Shown here piece by piece: positions 49,413 to 57,451 of a stretch of DNA of 64,000 nt; position 1 is the first letter of the stretch; each line of letters starts with the position of its first letter. The notes under the pieces are model-generated. The model was given only the letters and a program-made list of their open reading frames with translations. It made no database searches and was not told the origin of the DNA. The translations under genes and the position numbers were made by a program. The DNA is from Flavobacterium sediminis (GTDB lineage Bacteria > Bacteroidota > Bacteroidia > Flavobacteriales > Flavobacteriaceae): assembly GCF_003148385.1 (NCBI RefSeq), contig NZ_CP029463.1, forward strand, positions 930,001 through 994,000. The letters are read 5' to 3'.

Positions 49413-51593
49413 ATGAAAGAAAAACTACTCTTTGTATTTTTATCTTTAGCCTTTATATTCCCTAAACTGATATTCGGTCAAGTAGGCGTCAATACGACCA
49501 ACCCTAAAGCAGTATTAGATATCAAAGCGTCCAACGCTGCTACTCCAAACAACCAAGACGGAATTCTTATCCCAAGAGTTGCTGCTTTCCCTAGTGTCAA
49601 TCCTACGACTGACCAAAACGGAATGTTGGTATTTTTAACGACCATCAACGGTACATACCAACCCGGATTATATTATTGGGATCATCCGACACATCAATGG
49701 ATCGCATTAGCCTCTTCCAAAAACGTTTGGTTCACAACCGGGAATAGTAATATAGACAGTAATACTAATTTCATAGGAACTACAGACGATAACGATTTTC
49801 TGATCAGAAGAAACAACACCGAATCAGGATTAATAGGTATCGAGAATACCTCTTATGGTTATAACTCCCTTAAAACTAATTCCTCCGGCACACACAACAC
49901 CGGATTCGGAAGTAATTCCCTGAGTTCTAATTCATCCGGGAGTTACAATACAGCTATAGGATACGGTACTTTAAATACGAACAATTCCGGTTATGAAAAT
50001 ACAGCCGAAGGTTATAATGCTTTACACCTGAACAATTCAGGCTACTACAATACCGCTGTAGGCAGTAACAGTATGGTTAAAAACACTTCCGGAAATAACA
50101 ATACAGCTATCGGTACTTATTCATTAACCGAAAATACTATCGGTATTAACAACACAAGTGTTGGTGTCAATTCTTTGCGAAACAATACTTCCGGAAATGA
50201 AAACACTTCCATAGGAGTCTATAGTATGTTCAATAATAGTAGCGGCAGGAACAATACCGCCGTAGGCTCTTATACTATGCTGAGCAATACCACCGGAAAA
50301 TACAATACGGCTATAGGAAGTGCCGCATTAAACGCTAACCAAACCGGAGAGAACAACAATGCTTTCGGATTGGGAGCTTTGCGTTCTAACTCAACCGGAA
50401 ACAGTAACACTGCTATCGGTGTAAATGCTATGTACTCCAACACTACCGGAAACAAAAACATTGCTATAGGTGAAAACACGTTGTACACCAATACTTCCGG
50501 AGATGAAAATATTGCGATCGGTTTTAATGCCTTAAATAAAAACACTATAGGAACTCAAAATATTGCTTTAGGAAGTAATTCTTTAGAAAGCAATGCTTCA
50601 GGAATTAAAAATAATGCCATCGGTTTTAATGCTTTAAACAAGAACACTACTGGTAGTGAAAACATTGCTTTTGGATCCAATACTTTAGAAAACAATACGA
50701 CAGGAAGTCAGAACACTGCTATCGGGACTTATTCACTACAAAGTAATATCAGCGGAATTAAGAATACGGCTATCGGTGAAAATAGTTTATTAGTTAATTC
50801 CGGAGGAAATTCTAATACTTCAGTAGGAGTAGGAAGTCTTGAGAATAATTCCAACGGAAATGAAAATACTGCCTTAGGAACAGAATCCCTTTACTACAAT
50901 ATTAACGGTAGTTTCAACTTAGCTTTAGGAAAAGGTTCCTTAAGAGCCAACCAAAACGGCAATTACAATACGGCTTCCGGAGCATTAGCACTAAGCAGTA
51001 ACGTTAACGGGAATAACAATACCGCCATCGGTTACCGTGCTTTTTACAATGGTAATTACAGCAATTCTACTGCCATCGGATACAATACCGTTATTAATGG
51101 AAATAATCAGATTCGCTTAGGAAATTATTATGTAACCAGTATCGGAGGTTTTGTGAACTGGTCTAATCTTTCGGACAAGCGTTTTAAGAAAAACGTGCAA
51201 GAAGATGTGATCGGTTTAGACTTTATCTTACGATTAAAGCCTGTTACTTATAATCTGGATCTTACCCGATTACAGCAATTTTTAGGAAATAACGATTTGG
51301 ATAATGATCTAAACAAAAATGAAAACGTTCGTTTTTCCGGTTTTTTAGCGCAAGATGTTGAAGCATCAGCTAATGCTGTGGGTTATGATTTCAGTGGTAT
51401 TGACAAACCTCAGAATGAAAACGGCCACTACAGTCTGCGATATGCAGAATTTGTAGTTCCGTTAGTAAAAGCGACGCAAGAACAACAAGCGGAAATACAA
51501 ACACTGAAAAAAGAATTAGATAAAGAGCGTAAGAAGAATGAAGAATTAGAAAGTCGTTTAGAGCGTCTGGAAAAATTACTTTTAAAGGAATAA
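49413..51593 (+). CDS. Exported 17-residue-repeat protein with peptidase S74-type chaperone domain
   Basis: This 726-aa protein has a signal peptide (ending FPKLIFGQ), an N-terminal part common in Bacteroidota exported proteins (VGVNTTNPKAVLDIKAS, NQDGILIPRV), then 23 full and one partial 17-residue repeats of the form NTAIGxxSLxxNxxGxx (residues 145-552), like the head repeats of trimeric adhesins. From about residue 586, SDKRFKKNVQ starts an intramolecular chaperone domain of the endosialidase (peptidase S74) type, which normally cuts itself off after trimer assembly. The last 50 residues form a charged coiled coil. It is probably a trimeric surface fibre. No phage genes are near. Confidence 0.85.
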   Translation: MKEKLLFVFLSLAFIFPKLIFGQVGVNTTNPKAVLDIKASNAATPNNQDGILIPRVAAFPSVNPTTDQNGMLVFLTTINGTYQPGLYYWDHPTHQWIALASSKNVWFTTGNSNIDSNTNFIGTTDDNDFLIRRNNTESGLIGIENTSYGYNSLKTNSSGTHNTGFGSNSLSSNSSGSYNTAIGYGTLNTNNSGYENTAEGYNALHLNNSGYYNTAVGSNSMVKNTSGNNNTAIGTYSLTENTIGINNTSVGVNSLRNNTSGNENTSIGVYSMFNNSSGRNNTAVGSYTMLSNTTGKYNTAIGSAALNANQTGENNNAFGLGALRSNSTGNSNTAIGVNAMYSNTTGNKNIAIGENTLYTNTSGDENIAIGFNALNKNTIGTQNIALGSNSLESNASGIKNNAIGFNALNKNTTGSENIAFGSNTLENNTTGSQNTAIGTYSLQSNISGIKNTAIGENSLLVNSGGNSNTSVGVGSLENNSNGNENTALGTESLYYNINGSFNLALGKGSLRANQNGNYNTASGALALSSNVNGNNNTAIGYRAFYNGNYSNSTAIGYNTVINGNNQIRLGNYYVTSIGGFVNWSNLSDKRFKKNVQEDVIGLDFILRLKPVTYNLDLTRLQQFLGNNDLDNDLNKNENVRFSGFLAQDVEASANAVGYDFSGIDKPQNENGHYSLRYAEFVVPLVKATQEQQAEIQTLKKELDKERKKNEELESRLERLEKLLLKE
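49845..51068 (+). repeat. 51-bp tandem coding repeats (about 24 units)
   Basis: Units of 51 bp encode the 17-residue repeats. Twenty-three full units run from 49845 to 51017 in constant phase, followed by a degenerate one. Units differ in sequence; the AAT-ACN-GCN-ATN-GGN start is best conserved. Units 14 and 16 (FNALNKNT) are nearly identical, a sign of recent duplication or conversion. Confidence 0.9.
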
Positions 51594-51596
51594 AAA

Positions 51597-51631
51597 AAGA
51601 GCCCCGAATATACATACGGGGCTCTTTTTTA
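51597..51631. terminator. Bidirectional terminator
   Basis: AAGAGCCCCG and CGGGGCTCTT with A and T runs on either side lie between the convergent repeat-protein and receptor genes. Confidence 0.9.
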
Positions 51632-54325
51632 TAAACTATACTTCAAACTTAAAATAATATACCTCGGCTGAACTACATAACTTGAAAAACTGCTGGTTCC
51701 TCCCAACTGATTAAAACTATTGGAATTCAATCCTTTTGTTTCCAACAAATTAGTTCCGGACAATTTCCATTCCCATTTACTGTCTTTCTTTTGATACATT
51801 AAACTGGCTGACAAGAAATCATATTCAGAATCGATCGTTTTTCCTTTATTTCTATTGTGGTAATAACTATACTCTGAAACAAAAGAGAAAGCATCCCAAA
51901 AATAATATTCTAACTCAATCGACGGATTGTCTGTATAGAAAATATCACTGGAGTTATCGTTTATTGTGTAGGCGTATTCCAAGCTTAAATTAGGCAATTC
52001 TTTATAATTGGTCGAAAATCTGACATAGTAATTTTGTGCAAAGGATTCCGTAGCCTGAATCTGATCTCCTGTTGTATATACACGTATATTGTTGAATTTA
52101 CTCCAATTTAAACTCAACCCTCCTGAAGCTTTGTAATATTTCAAAAAACTTCTTCCATAATTTCCGGAAGCAATAAAAGTCTCATCTGCAAAGTTAGAAT
52201 CCATATTAACAGCAGTAGAAACCTGATTGATACTACTTAAAAAAGCTCTGTTCTTAACAGCGTCTACTTGTCGGGTATATGTAATGTTTGCAAAGATATT
52301 TTCAAAATTGAACATATTGTATTTAAAATATCTCAGACTATGTACTTGTGACAATGAATTTTCCAGATAGCGATTCCCTTGAAACAAACTGTTATAATTT
52401 GAAAATACATAGCCTTCGGCTAATTTTACTATATCTGTAAAATTATTGGTCAACGAGAAGTTATAGGTTAAAGTCTCTGATTTTTTGATTTGCCATAAAG
52501 CGTAGAAATCAGGTAAAAAACGGTTAAAATTTCTTGTAAACTCATCCCCTAACTGCGAATCTTTCATACTATAATAATGAGCGGTAACTCCCGGATTAAA
52601 GGTAAATTCACCTAAAATAAATTTATAATGCAATCCTAAAAACACATCATTAAACGAATAATCAACATTATTTGTATTCTCTGCATCATCTAAGTCATTT
52701 TGCGTTCCGTTATCCAAAATCTGAAAAATACCGGAATCAAAATTCTGATACGAGTATGTATTCCCTAAAGTAACATTGATATTACTTTTTGGTGTAACCA
52801 TATAGTAATAATCAAATTTAGCATCTAATTTATTTGTTTTTACAAAGCGTTTCTGAGTAATATCGTCTCTTGTTTGCGTATTATCATACCCCACAAGGGT
52901 AAAAGGAAGCATTTCAAGATTTGCATTATAGAACGGATCTTCTTCCTGATATAAATGTTGTGTTTCAAATGCAAACACATTTTTATCATTTAGTGTATAA
53001 TAATAATTCAGATTCTGATTAATACTAAACGGTTTTTGCTCTTTATTGGTAAAAATTGTCCCTGCTTCTGACGATACGACACTCTGGTTTTCATCTTGCT
53101 TGGAATATTTTAAGAAAGCATCATAATCAAAATGTACTTTATCAGACGGCACATAACTTGAGCTTAACTTAAACATTCCCAAATCACTCTTTTGTTCCGT
53201 AATCTGACTTCGGGTTTCCTGAGAATTAGCTGAACTTCCTACCGGCAGGTCATTTACTGAATTTGTAATAATATTGGTCTTATTCCCTAAATAAATACCG
53301 AAACCACTGATTGTCCAAGCTTTAGAAGGGTTATAACTAAAGTTAGCCGCCCCGAACTTCGTGTCAATATTGGCTGCCTGATTATTTCGCAACCCTAAGA
53401 TCCCTAAATCATTTGAAGTAACATTAAAGGAAGAGCCTCCTTTTTTCATCATATTTCTAAATCCGCCGGTGAATTTAAAATAATCACTCATGGTCAACGG
53501 TAGTTCTCCTATATTATTAATATTCCCAATGACATTAATACTGTATTTCGGGCTGTAATAAAACAACTTGGGATTTACAATATGCCTGTCCTCTTCATGA
53601 CCAACACCTATACCTGCTGTAATATCGCCAAACCAGAAGTTCTTTTTCCCCTCTTTCAGTTTAATATTCAGAGCTATACTTTCTTCATTGTTTTCCAATC
53701 CTTTTAAATTAGAGACCTCATTATAATTACGAAGCACCTGAATTTTATCCAAAGCATCTGCCGGAATGTTCTTGGTCGCAATTTTAGTATCTCCGTCAAA
53801 AAAATCTTTTCCTTCAACCATTACTTTTTGAACGGTTTTCCCTTCCACCTGAATTTCTCCGTCTTTATTGACTTCCACACCCGGAAGCTTTTTCAATACA
53901 TCTTCAAGCTTACGTTCTGTTCCGTTAGTAAACGAATCGGAATTATACACAATGGTATCACCGGAAATCGTAACCGGCATTTCATACACGACCTCAACAT
54001 CTTTTAACTGAACTCCCTGACTCATCTCGATATCAAAGGTCATATTTTGTGCTGAAGTTCTCAATGTCTTTTCATATGACTGAAAACCAATGTAACTGGC
54101 TTTTAACGTATAGGAAGCATTGGCTTTCAAATTCAATACGTATTTTCCTTTATCATTGGTAATAGCATAGGAATCCATCGCTTTAGTATCATTGTTGACT
54201 GCCATAACATTAGCCATCTCAAGCCCCACACCTGTACTATCTTTTACAACGCCTTCAAAACGTATATTTTGAGCAACAGCACTTATTGAAAGTGCCATTG
54301 TAAGAACAAATAATATTTTCTTCAT
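51629..54325 (-). CDS. TonB-dependent receptor-like outer membrane protein
   Basis: This 898-aa outer membrane beta-barrel protein has a signal peptide (MKKILFVLTMALSISAVAQ), a carboxypeptidase-regulatory-like domain (residues about 22-100, FEGVVKDSTGVGLEMANV), a plug-like domain (LEDVLKKLPGVEVNKDGEI, VMVEGKDFFDGD), and a long barrel ending in LSLKYSL. No TonB box is obvious. It starts 6 bp after the GLPGLI gene, a pairing common in Bacteroidota. The substrate is unknown; peptides or metal complexes are possible. Confidence 0.88.
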   Translation of the reverse strand: MKKILFVLTMALSISAVAQNIRFEGVVKDSTGVGLEMANVMAVNNDTKAMDSYAITNDKGKYVLNLKANASYTLKASYIGFQSYEKTLRTSAQNMTFDIEMSQGVQLKDVEVVYEMPVTISGDTIVYNSDSFTNGTERKLEDVLKKLPGVEVNKDGEIQVEGKTVQKVMVEGKDFFDGDTKIATKNIPADALDKIQVLRNYNEVSNLKGLENNEESIALNIKLKEGKKNFWFGDITAGIGVGHEEDRHIVNPKLFYYSPKYSINVIGNINNIGELPLTMSDYFKFTGGFRNMMKKGGSSFNVTSNDLGILGLRNNQAANIDTKFGAANFSYNPSKAWTISGFGIYLGNKTNIITNSVNDLPVGSSANSQETRSQITEQKSDLGMFKLSSSYVPSDKVHFDYDAFLKYSKQDENQSVVSSEAGTIFTNKEQKPFSINQNLNYYYTLNDKNVFAFETQHLYQEEDPFYNANLEMLPFTLVGYDNTQTRDDITQKRFVKTNKLDAKFDYYYMVTPKSNINVTLGNTYSYQNFDSGIFQILDNGTQNDLDDAENTNNVDYSFNDVFLGLHYKFILGEFTFNPGVTAHYYSMKDSQLGDEFTRNFNRFLPDFYALWQIKKSETLTYNFSLTNNFTDIVKLAEGYVFSNYNSLFQGNRYLENSLSQVHSLRYFKYNMFNFENIFANITYTRQVDAVKNRAFLSSINQVSTAVNMDSNFADETFIASGNYGRSFLKYYKASGGLSLNWSKFNNIRVYTTGDQIQATESFAQNYYVRFSTNYKELPNLSLEYAYTINDNSSDIFYTDNPSIELEYYFWDAFSFVSEYSYYHNRNKGKTIDSEYDFLSASLMYQKKDSKWEWKLSGTNLLETKGLNSNSFNQLGGTSSFSSYVVQPRYIILSLKYSL

Positions 54326-54331
54326 AAAAAA

Positions 54332-55237
54332 TTATCTTGGCCCAAAACCTCCTCTATGTCCTCCGTTTCTGTTGTTACGAAACATCTCCTGCATCTCTTT
54401 CATCTTTTTCATAACAATTTCGTTGTATTCTTTTTGAGTAACTTCTTTTCCTTTAGTCACAGGTTTAATATCTACTTTCTCTTTAGAGTTCAATACTATT
54501 TTAGAGCATAAAATAGTGGTTTGCCCATCATTTACTTCTAAAATTAATCCCGGAAGTCCCCAATAATTTTCCGGTCCTTGATTTACCGGAATTTCCGGTG
54601 AATACCAAGCCGTAATCGTTACTTCCTTAGGGATTTCCAACTGATCCATGAAATTGGTCACTTTAGCAGAGTCGCTAAGTGTATCTTTTTTCTCTTCAGT
54701 TTCTTTAGCCTTTTCGTCCTCATTTCTTCTTCTCATACGAAAATTTCTAAAATCAGACTCGTCAATTGGTTTTATGGCCGTAGCTTTAAAACAGGTATAA
54801 TTTCCTATTTGTTTGGTTTCATTCTCTAATTTCCATTCTAATTTCGGCAATGTATCCTTAATTAAGAATTCTTTCCCCATAAACTCCTTATCTTCAACAT
54901 ATATTTTTTCTTTCACATTTTTATAATGTGTTCCTCCACCGCCCATCATTCGCATCATTCGACCGGCATTTTCTTGTCCGGGCATATCCAGTTTTTCTTC
55001 TTCTTTATAGACAGAAGCCGTTCTGTTAAAATTGAGAATGAATGTTTTTTCAAACATTTTTTTCATTCGTTCTTCCATTGATTTTTGCATCTCCGGGGTG
55101 ATATCCCTGTTCTTAGGCATGTTTTTCATGAATTCTGCTGTACTGGTCTTTGACTCATATACCGCCATTCCTTGAAAATCTTGGGCAAATGATACAAATC
55201 CAGTCATGAAAACTAAAGAAAATAATATTTTTTTCAT
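54332..55237 (-). CDS. GLPGLI family protein
   Basis: This 301-aa exported protein (signal peptide MKKILFSLVFMTGFVSFAQ) carries the motif WGLPGLILEVNDG that names the family. The C-terminus is Met-, Asn- and Gly-rich. It is co-transcribed with the downstream receptor-like protein and probably acts with it in the periplasm or at the outer membrane. No biochemical function is established. Confidence 0.9.
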   Translation of the reverse strand: MKKILFSLVFMTGFVSFAQDFQGMAVYESKTSTAEFMKNMPKNRDITPEMQKSMEERMKKMFEKTFILNFNRTASVYKEEEKLDMPGQENAGRMMRMMGGGGTHYKNVKEKIYVEDKEFMGKEFLIKDTLPKLEWKLENETKQIGNYTCFKATAIKPIDESDFRNFRMRRRNEDEKAKETEEKKDTLSDSAKVTNFMDQLEIPKEVTITAWYSPEIPVNQGPENYWGLPGLILEVNDGQTTILCSKIVLNSKEKVDIKPVTKGKEVTQKEYNEIVMKKMKEMQEMFRNNRNGGHRGGFGPR

Positions 55238-55360
55238 GTGAATATTGTTTATTATTTTAGACTGTTATTTCTTTTATTTGTTACAAATTTTACTTTTTTA
55301 CACAGTTAAAACACTAACTTTAGACAATTATTAACACAAAAAGTTTAATCTGGGATCACG

Positions 55361-56152
55361 ATGAATACAAAATTTTTATTGTTTTTTTTCTTTTTTTGCT
55401 CTTTTGCTATTGCTCAGGAGAAAAAGAGCCCTGTTTATAAAGACAGTTTATCTTTCCCGGAAGCCGACAGATTCATTGGTCGTGATGCTTTTGACAATTA
55501 TTACTATATCAAAGACAACGCATTAATCAAAAGTAATACACAAAATCATAAAGAATATAAGAATCTAGCTTTAGGCAAAATTGAAACAGTCGACATCTTG
55601 AATCCGTTGCAAATCGTTCTCTTCTACAAAGATTTTAACAGTATTGTTTTATTAGACAATCAACTTAACCAAACTACTATTATTAATGGTAATGAACTGA
55701 ATGAACTTATCAGTTTTGAAAACATCGGATTAGCTTCTCAAAACAGAATATGGTTTTTTGACAGTATCACTCAAAAAATAGGGCTGTATCAATTTAAGAC
55801 AAATCAGCTAAAATTAATTTCCACTCCCATAAGTTCTGAAATAAAATTTTTCAAAACCGATTACAATTATGCCTTTTGGGTAGATGAAGAAAATAATGTT
55901 TATGGCATCAATCTTTTTGGAAAAATCTTCCGAATCGGGAACATTCCTGTTACAGAACAGCTCCAATTTATCAACGAAAAGCAATGCCTTTTTGCCACAA
56001 GCAAAGAACTTTTTCTTTATAATTTTGAGAACAAAGAAATTAACACCATCAGTATAAACCAAAAAAGCTTTGTAAATTTCTTCTATAAAGAAGGAATTTT
56101 GTCTATTTTTACCCCTTGGAATTCTATTATTAATTACAAAATTAATTTATAA
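55361..56152 (+). CDS. Exported protein of unknown function
   Basis: I do not recognise a named family in this 263-aa protein. It has a strongly hydrophobic, Phe-rich signal peptide (MNTKFLLFFFFFCSFAIAQ). The mature part has short repeated beta-like segments (DNYYYIKDNALIKSN, QIVLFYKDFNSIVLLDNQLN, YAFWVDEENNVYGINLFGKI), resembling a beta-propeller. Its stop is 1 bp before the kinase ATG, so the two are one operon. A -7-like box TAACTTTA lies at 55315-55322. Confidence 0.72.
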   Translation: MNTKFLLFFFFFCSFAIAQEKKSPVYKDSLSFPEADRFIGRDAFDNYYYIKDNALIKSNTQNHKEYKNLALGKIETVDILNPLQIVLFYKDFNSIVLLDNQLNQTTIINGNELNELISFENIGLASQNRIWFFDSITQKIGLYQFKTNQLKLISTPISSEIKFFKTDYNYAFWVDEENNVYGINLFGKIFRIGNIPVTEQLQFINEKQCLFATSKELFLYNFENKEINTISINQKSFVNFFYKEGILSIFTPWNSIINYKINL

Positions 56153-56153
56153 A

Positions 56154-56768
56154 ATGCATATTGCTGTTGCCGGTAATATAGGTGCTGGAAAAACGACTTT
56201 GACCAAACTTTTGTCAAAACATTTTAAATGGGAGGCTCACTTTGAAGATGTCGTAGATAATCCTTATCTGGATGATTTTTATCATCAAATGGAACGTTGG
56301 AGTTTTAATCTACAGATCTATTTCTTAAATAGCCGTTTCAGACAAGTCTTACAAATAAGAGAGTCCGGAAAAGCCACTATACAAGACAGAACGATTTACG
56401 AAGATGCCCATATCTTCGCTCCTAATCTTCACACTATGGGATTAATGACGAACAGGGATTTTAACAATTATAAATCGTTGTTTGACCTTATGGAAGACTT
56501 GGTAGGCGCTCCTGACCTATTGATCTATTTAAGAAGCTCTATTCCCAATTTGGTGAACCAGATACATAAAAGAGGGAGAGAATATGAAAATTCTATTTCT
56601 ATTGATTACTTAAGTCGACTCAATGAGCGTTATGAAGCTTGGATCCAGACTTACGACAAAGGGAAATTATTAATTATTGATGTAGACAATATCAACTTTG
56701 TAGACAATCCTGAAGACCTAGGAATGATCATTAACAGAATTGATGCTGAAATTAACGGTTTGTTTTAA
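56154..56768 (+). CDS. Deoxynucleoside kinase
   Basis: This 204-aa protein is of the dGK/dCK family and phosphorylates deoxynucleosides for salvage. The P-loop GNIGAGKTTLTKLL is at the N-terminus, the DRTIYED motif (DRS-like) near residue 80, and LRSSIPNLVNQIHKRGREYE is the lid region. Base specificity cannot be read from sequence alone. Confidence 0.92.
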   Translation: MHIAVAGNIGAGKTTLTKLLSKHFKWEAHFEDVVDNPYLDDFYHQMERWSFNLQIYFLNSRFRQVLQIRESGKATIQDRTIYEDAHIFAPNLHTMGLMTNRDFNNYKSLFDLMEDLVGAPDLLIYLRSSIPNLVNQIHKRGREYENSISIDYLSRLNERYEAWIQTYDKGKLLIIDVDNINFVDNPEDLGMIINRIDAEINGLF

Positions 56769-56788
56769 ATCCGTTTTTTTATAGAAAC

Positions 56789-56819
56789 AAAAAACCGATT
56801 GTTAAACAATCGGTTTTTT
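56789..56819. terminator. Bidirectional terminator
   Basis: AAAAAACCGATTGT pairs with ACAATCGGTTTTTT between the convergent kinase and ppa genes. Confidence 0.9.
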
Positions 56820-56830
56820 GTTTTATCTAC

Positions 56831-57358
56831 TTAGATACTGAATAAACCTTCCGGTTTGTTCTCAATAGCATCAAATCTGTTTTTACACGTTGCGAAAGCT
56901 TCTTTCGCTTCGTTAACATCTCCCCATCCGCCTACATCAACTTTCTTGTTTTCAAGATCTTTGTATACTCTAAAGAAATGTTCGATTTCCTGAATCAAAT
57001 GCGGATTGATATCTGACAAGTTGTTCAGTTTATTCGCTACTGGGTCAGAAACCGGAACACAAATAATCTTTTCATCCGGTCCTTTATCATCTGACATATA
57101 GAAAATAGCGATTGGTTTTACCTCAACCACACACCCGGGAACAGAAGGCTCTGTGAACAACACTAAAGCATCTAGTGGGTCGTTATCTAAAGCCTGAGTT
57201 TCAGGAATGAACCCGTAATCTGCCGGATACATCATTGAAGAATATAACATTCTGTCAAAACGGATTTTTTTCAAATCAAAATCGTACTCGTATTTATTTC
57301 TGCTTCCTCTCGGGATTTCTACTAACACGTCGAAAGTAGTAACATTATCTGCTGTCAT
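56831..57358 (-). CDS. ppa: Inorganic pyrophosphatase
   Basis: This family I soluble pyrophosphatase (175 aa) hydrolyses pyrophosphate. It has the signature DNDPLD in TQALDNDPLDALVLF, IPRGSRNKYEYD near the N-terminus, and KPIAIFYMSDDKGPDEKII. Length is standard. Confidence 0.96.
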   Translation of the reverse strand: MTADNVTTFDVLVEIPRGSRNKYEYDFDLKKIRFDRMLYSSMMYPADYGFIPETQALDNDPLDALVLFTEPSVPGCVVEVKPIAIFYMSDDKGPDEKIICVPVSDPVANKLNNLSDINPHLIQEIEHFFRVYKDLENKKVDVGGWGDVNEAKEAFATCKNRFDAIENKPEGLFSI

Positions 57359-57451
57359 GTTTTATTTTTTATTTATATAAGGTCGACAAATTTAGCACTA
57401 TAAAACATTAGATGCAAAAATGTTATGCTAAAAAAATATACTTCTGAAAAT

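Noticed and set aside
49845..51068. Regular 51-bp repeats as a CRISPR array
   Set aside because: The repeats are in frame, diverged throughout, have no spacer/repeat alternation, and no cas genes are near.
49413..51593. Prophage remnant suggested by the S74 tail-fibre domain
   Set aside because: The protein has a signal peptide, and its neighbours are metK and an outer membrane receptor; no phage structural, integrase or lysis gene is present.
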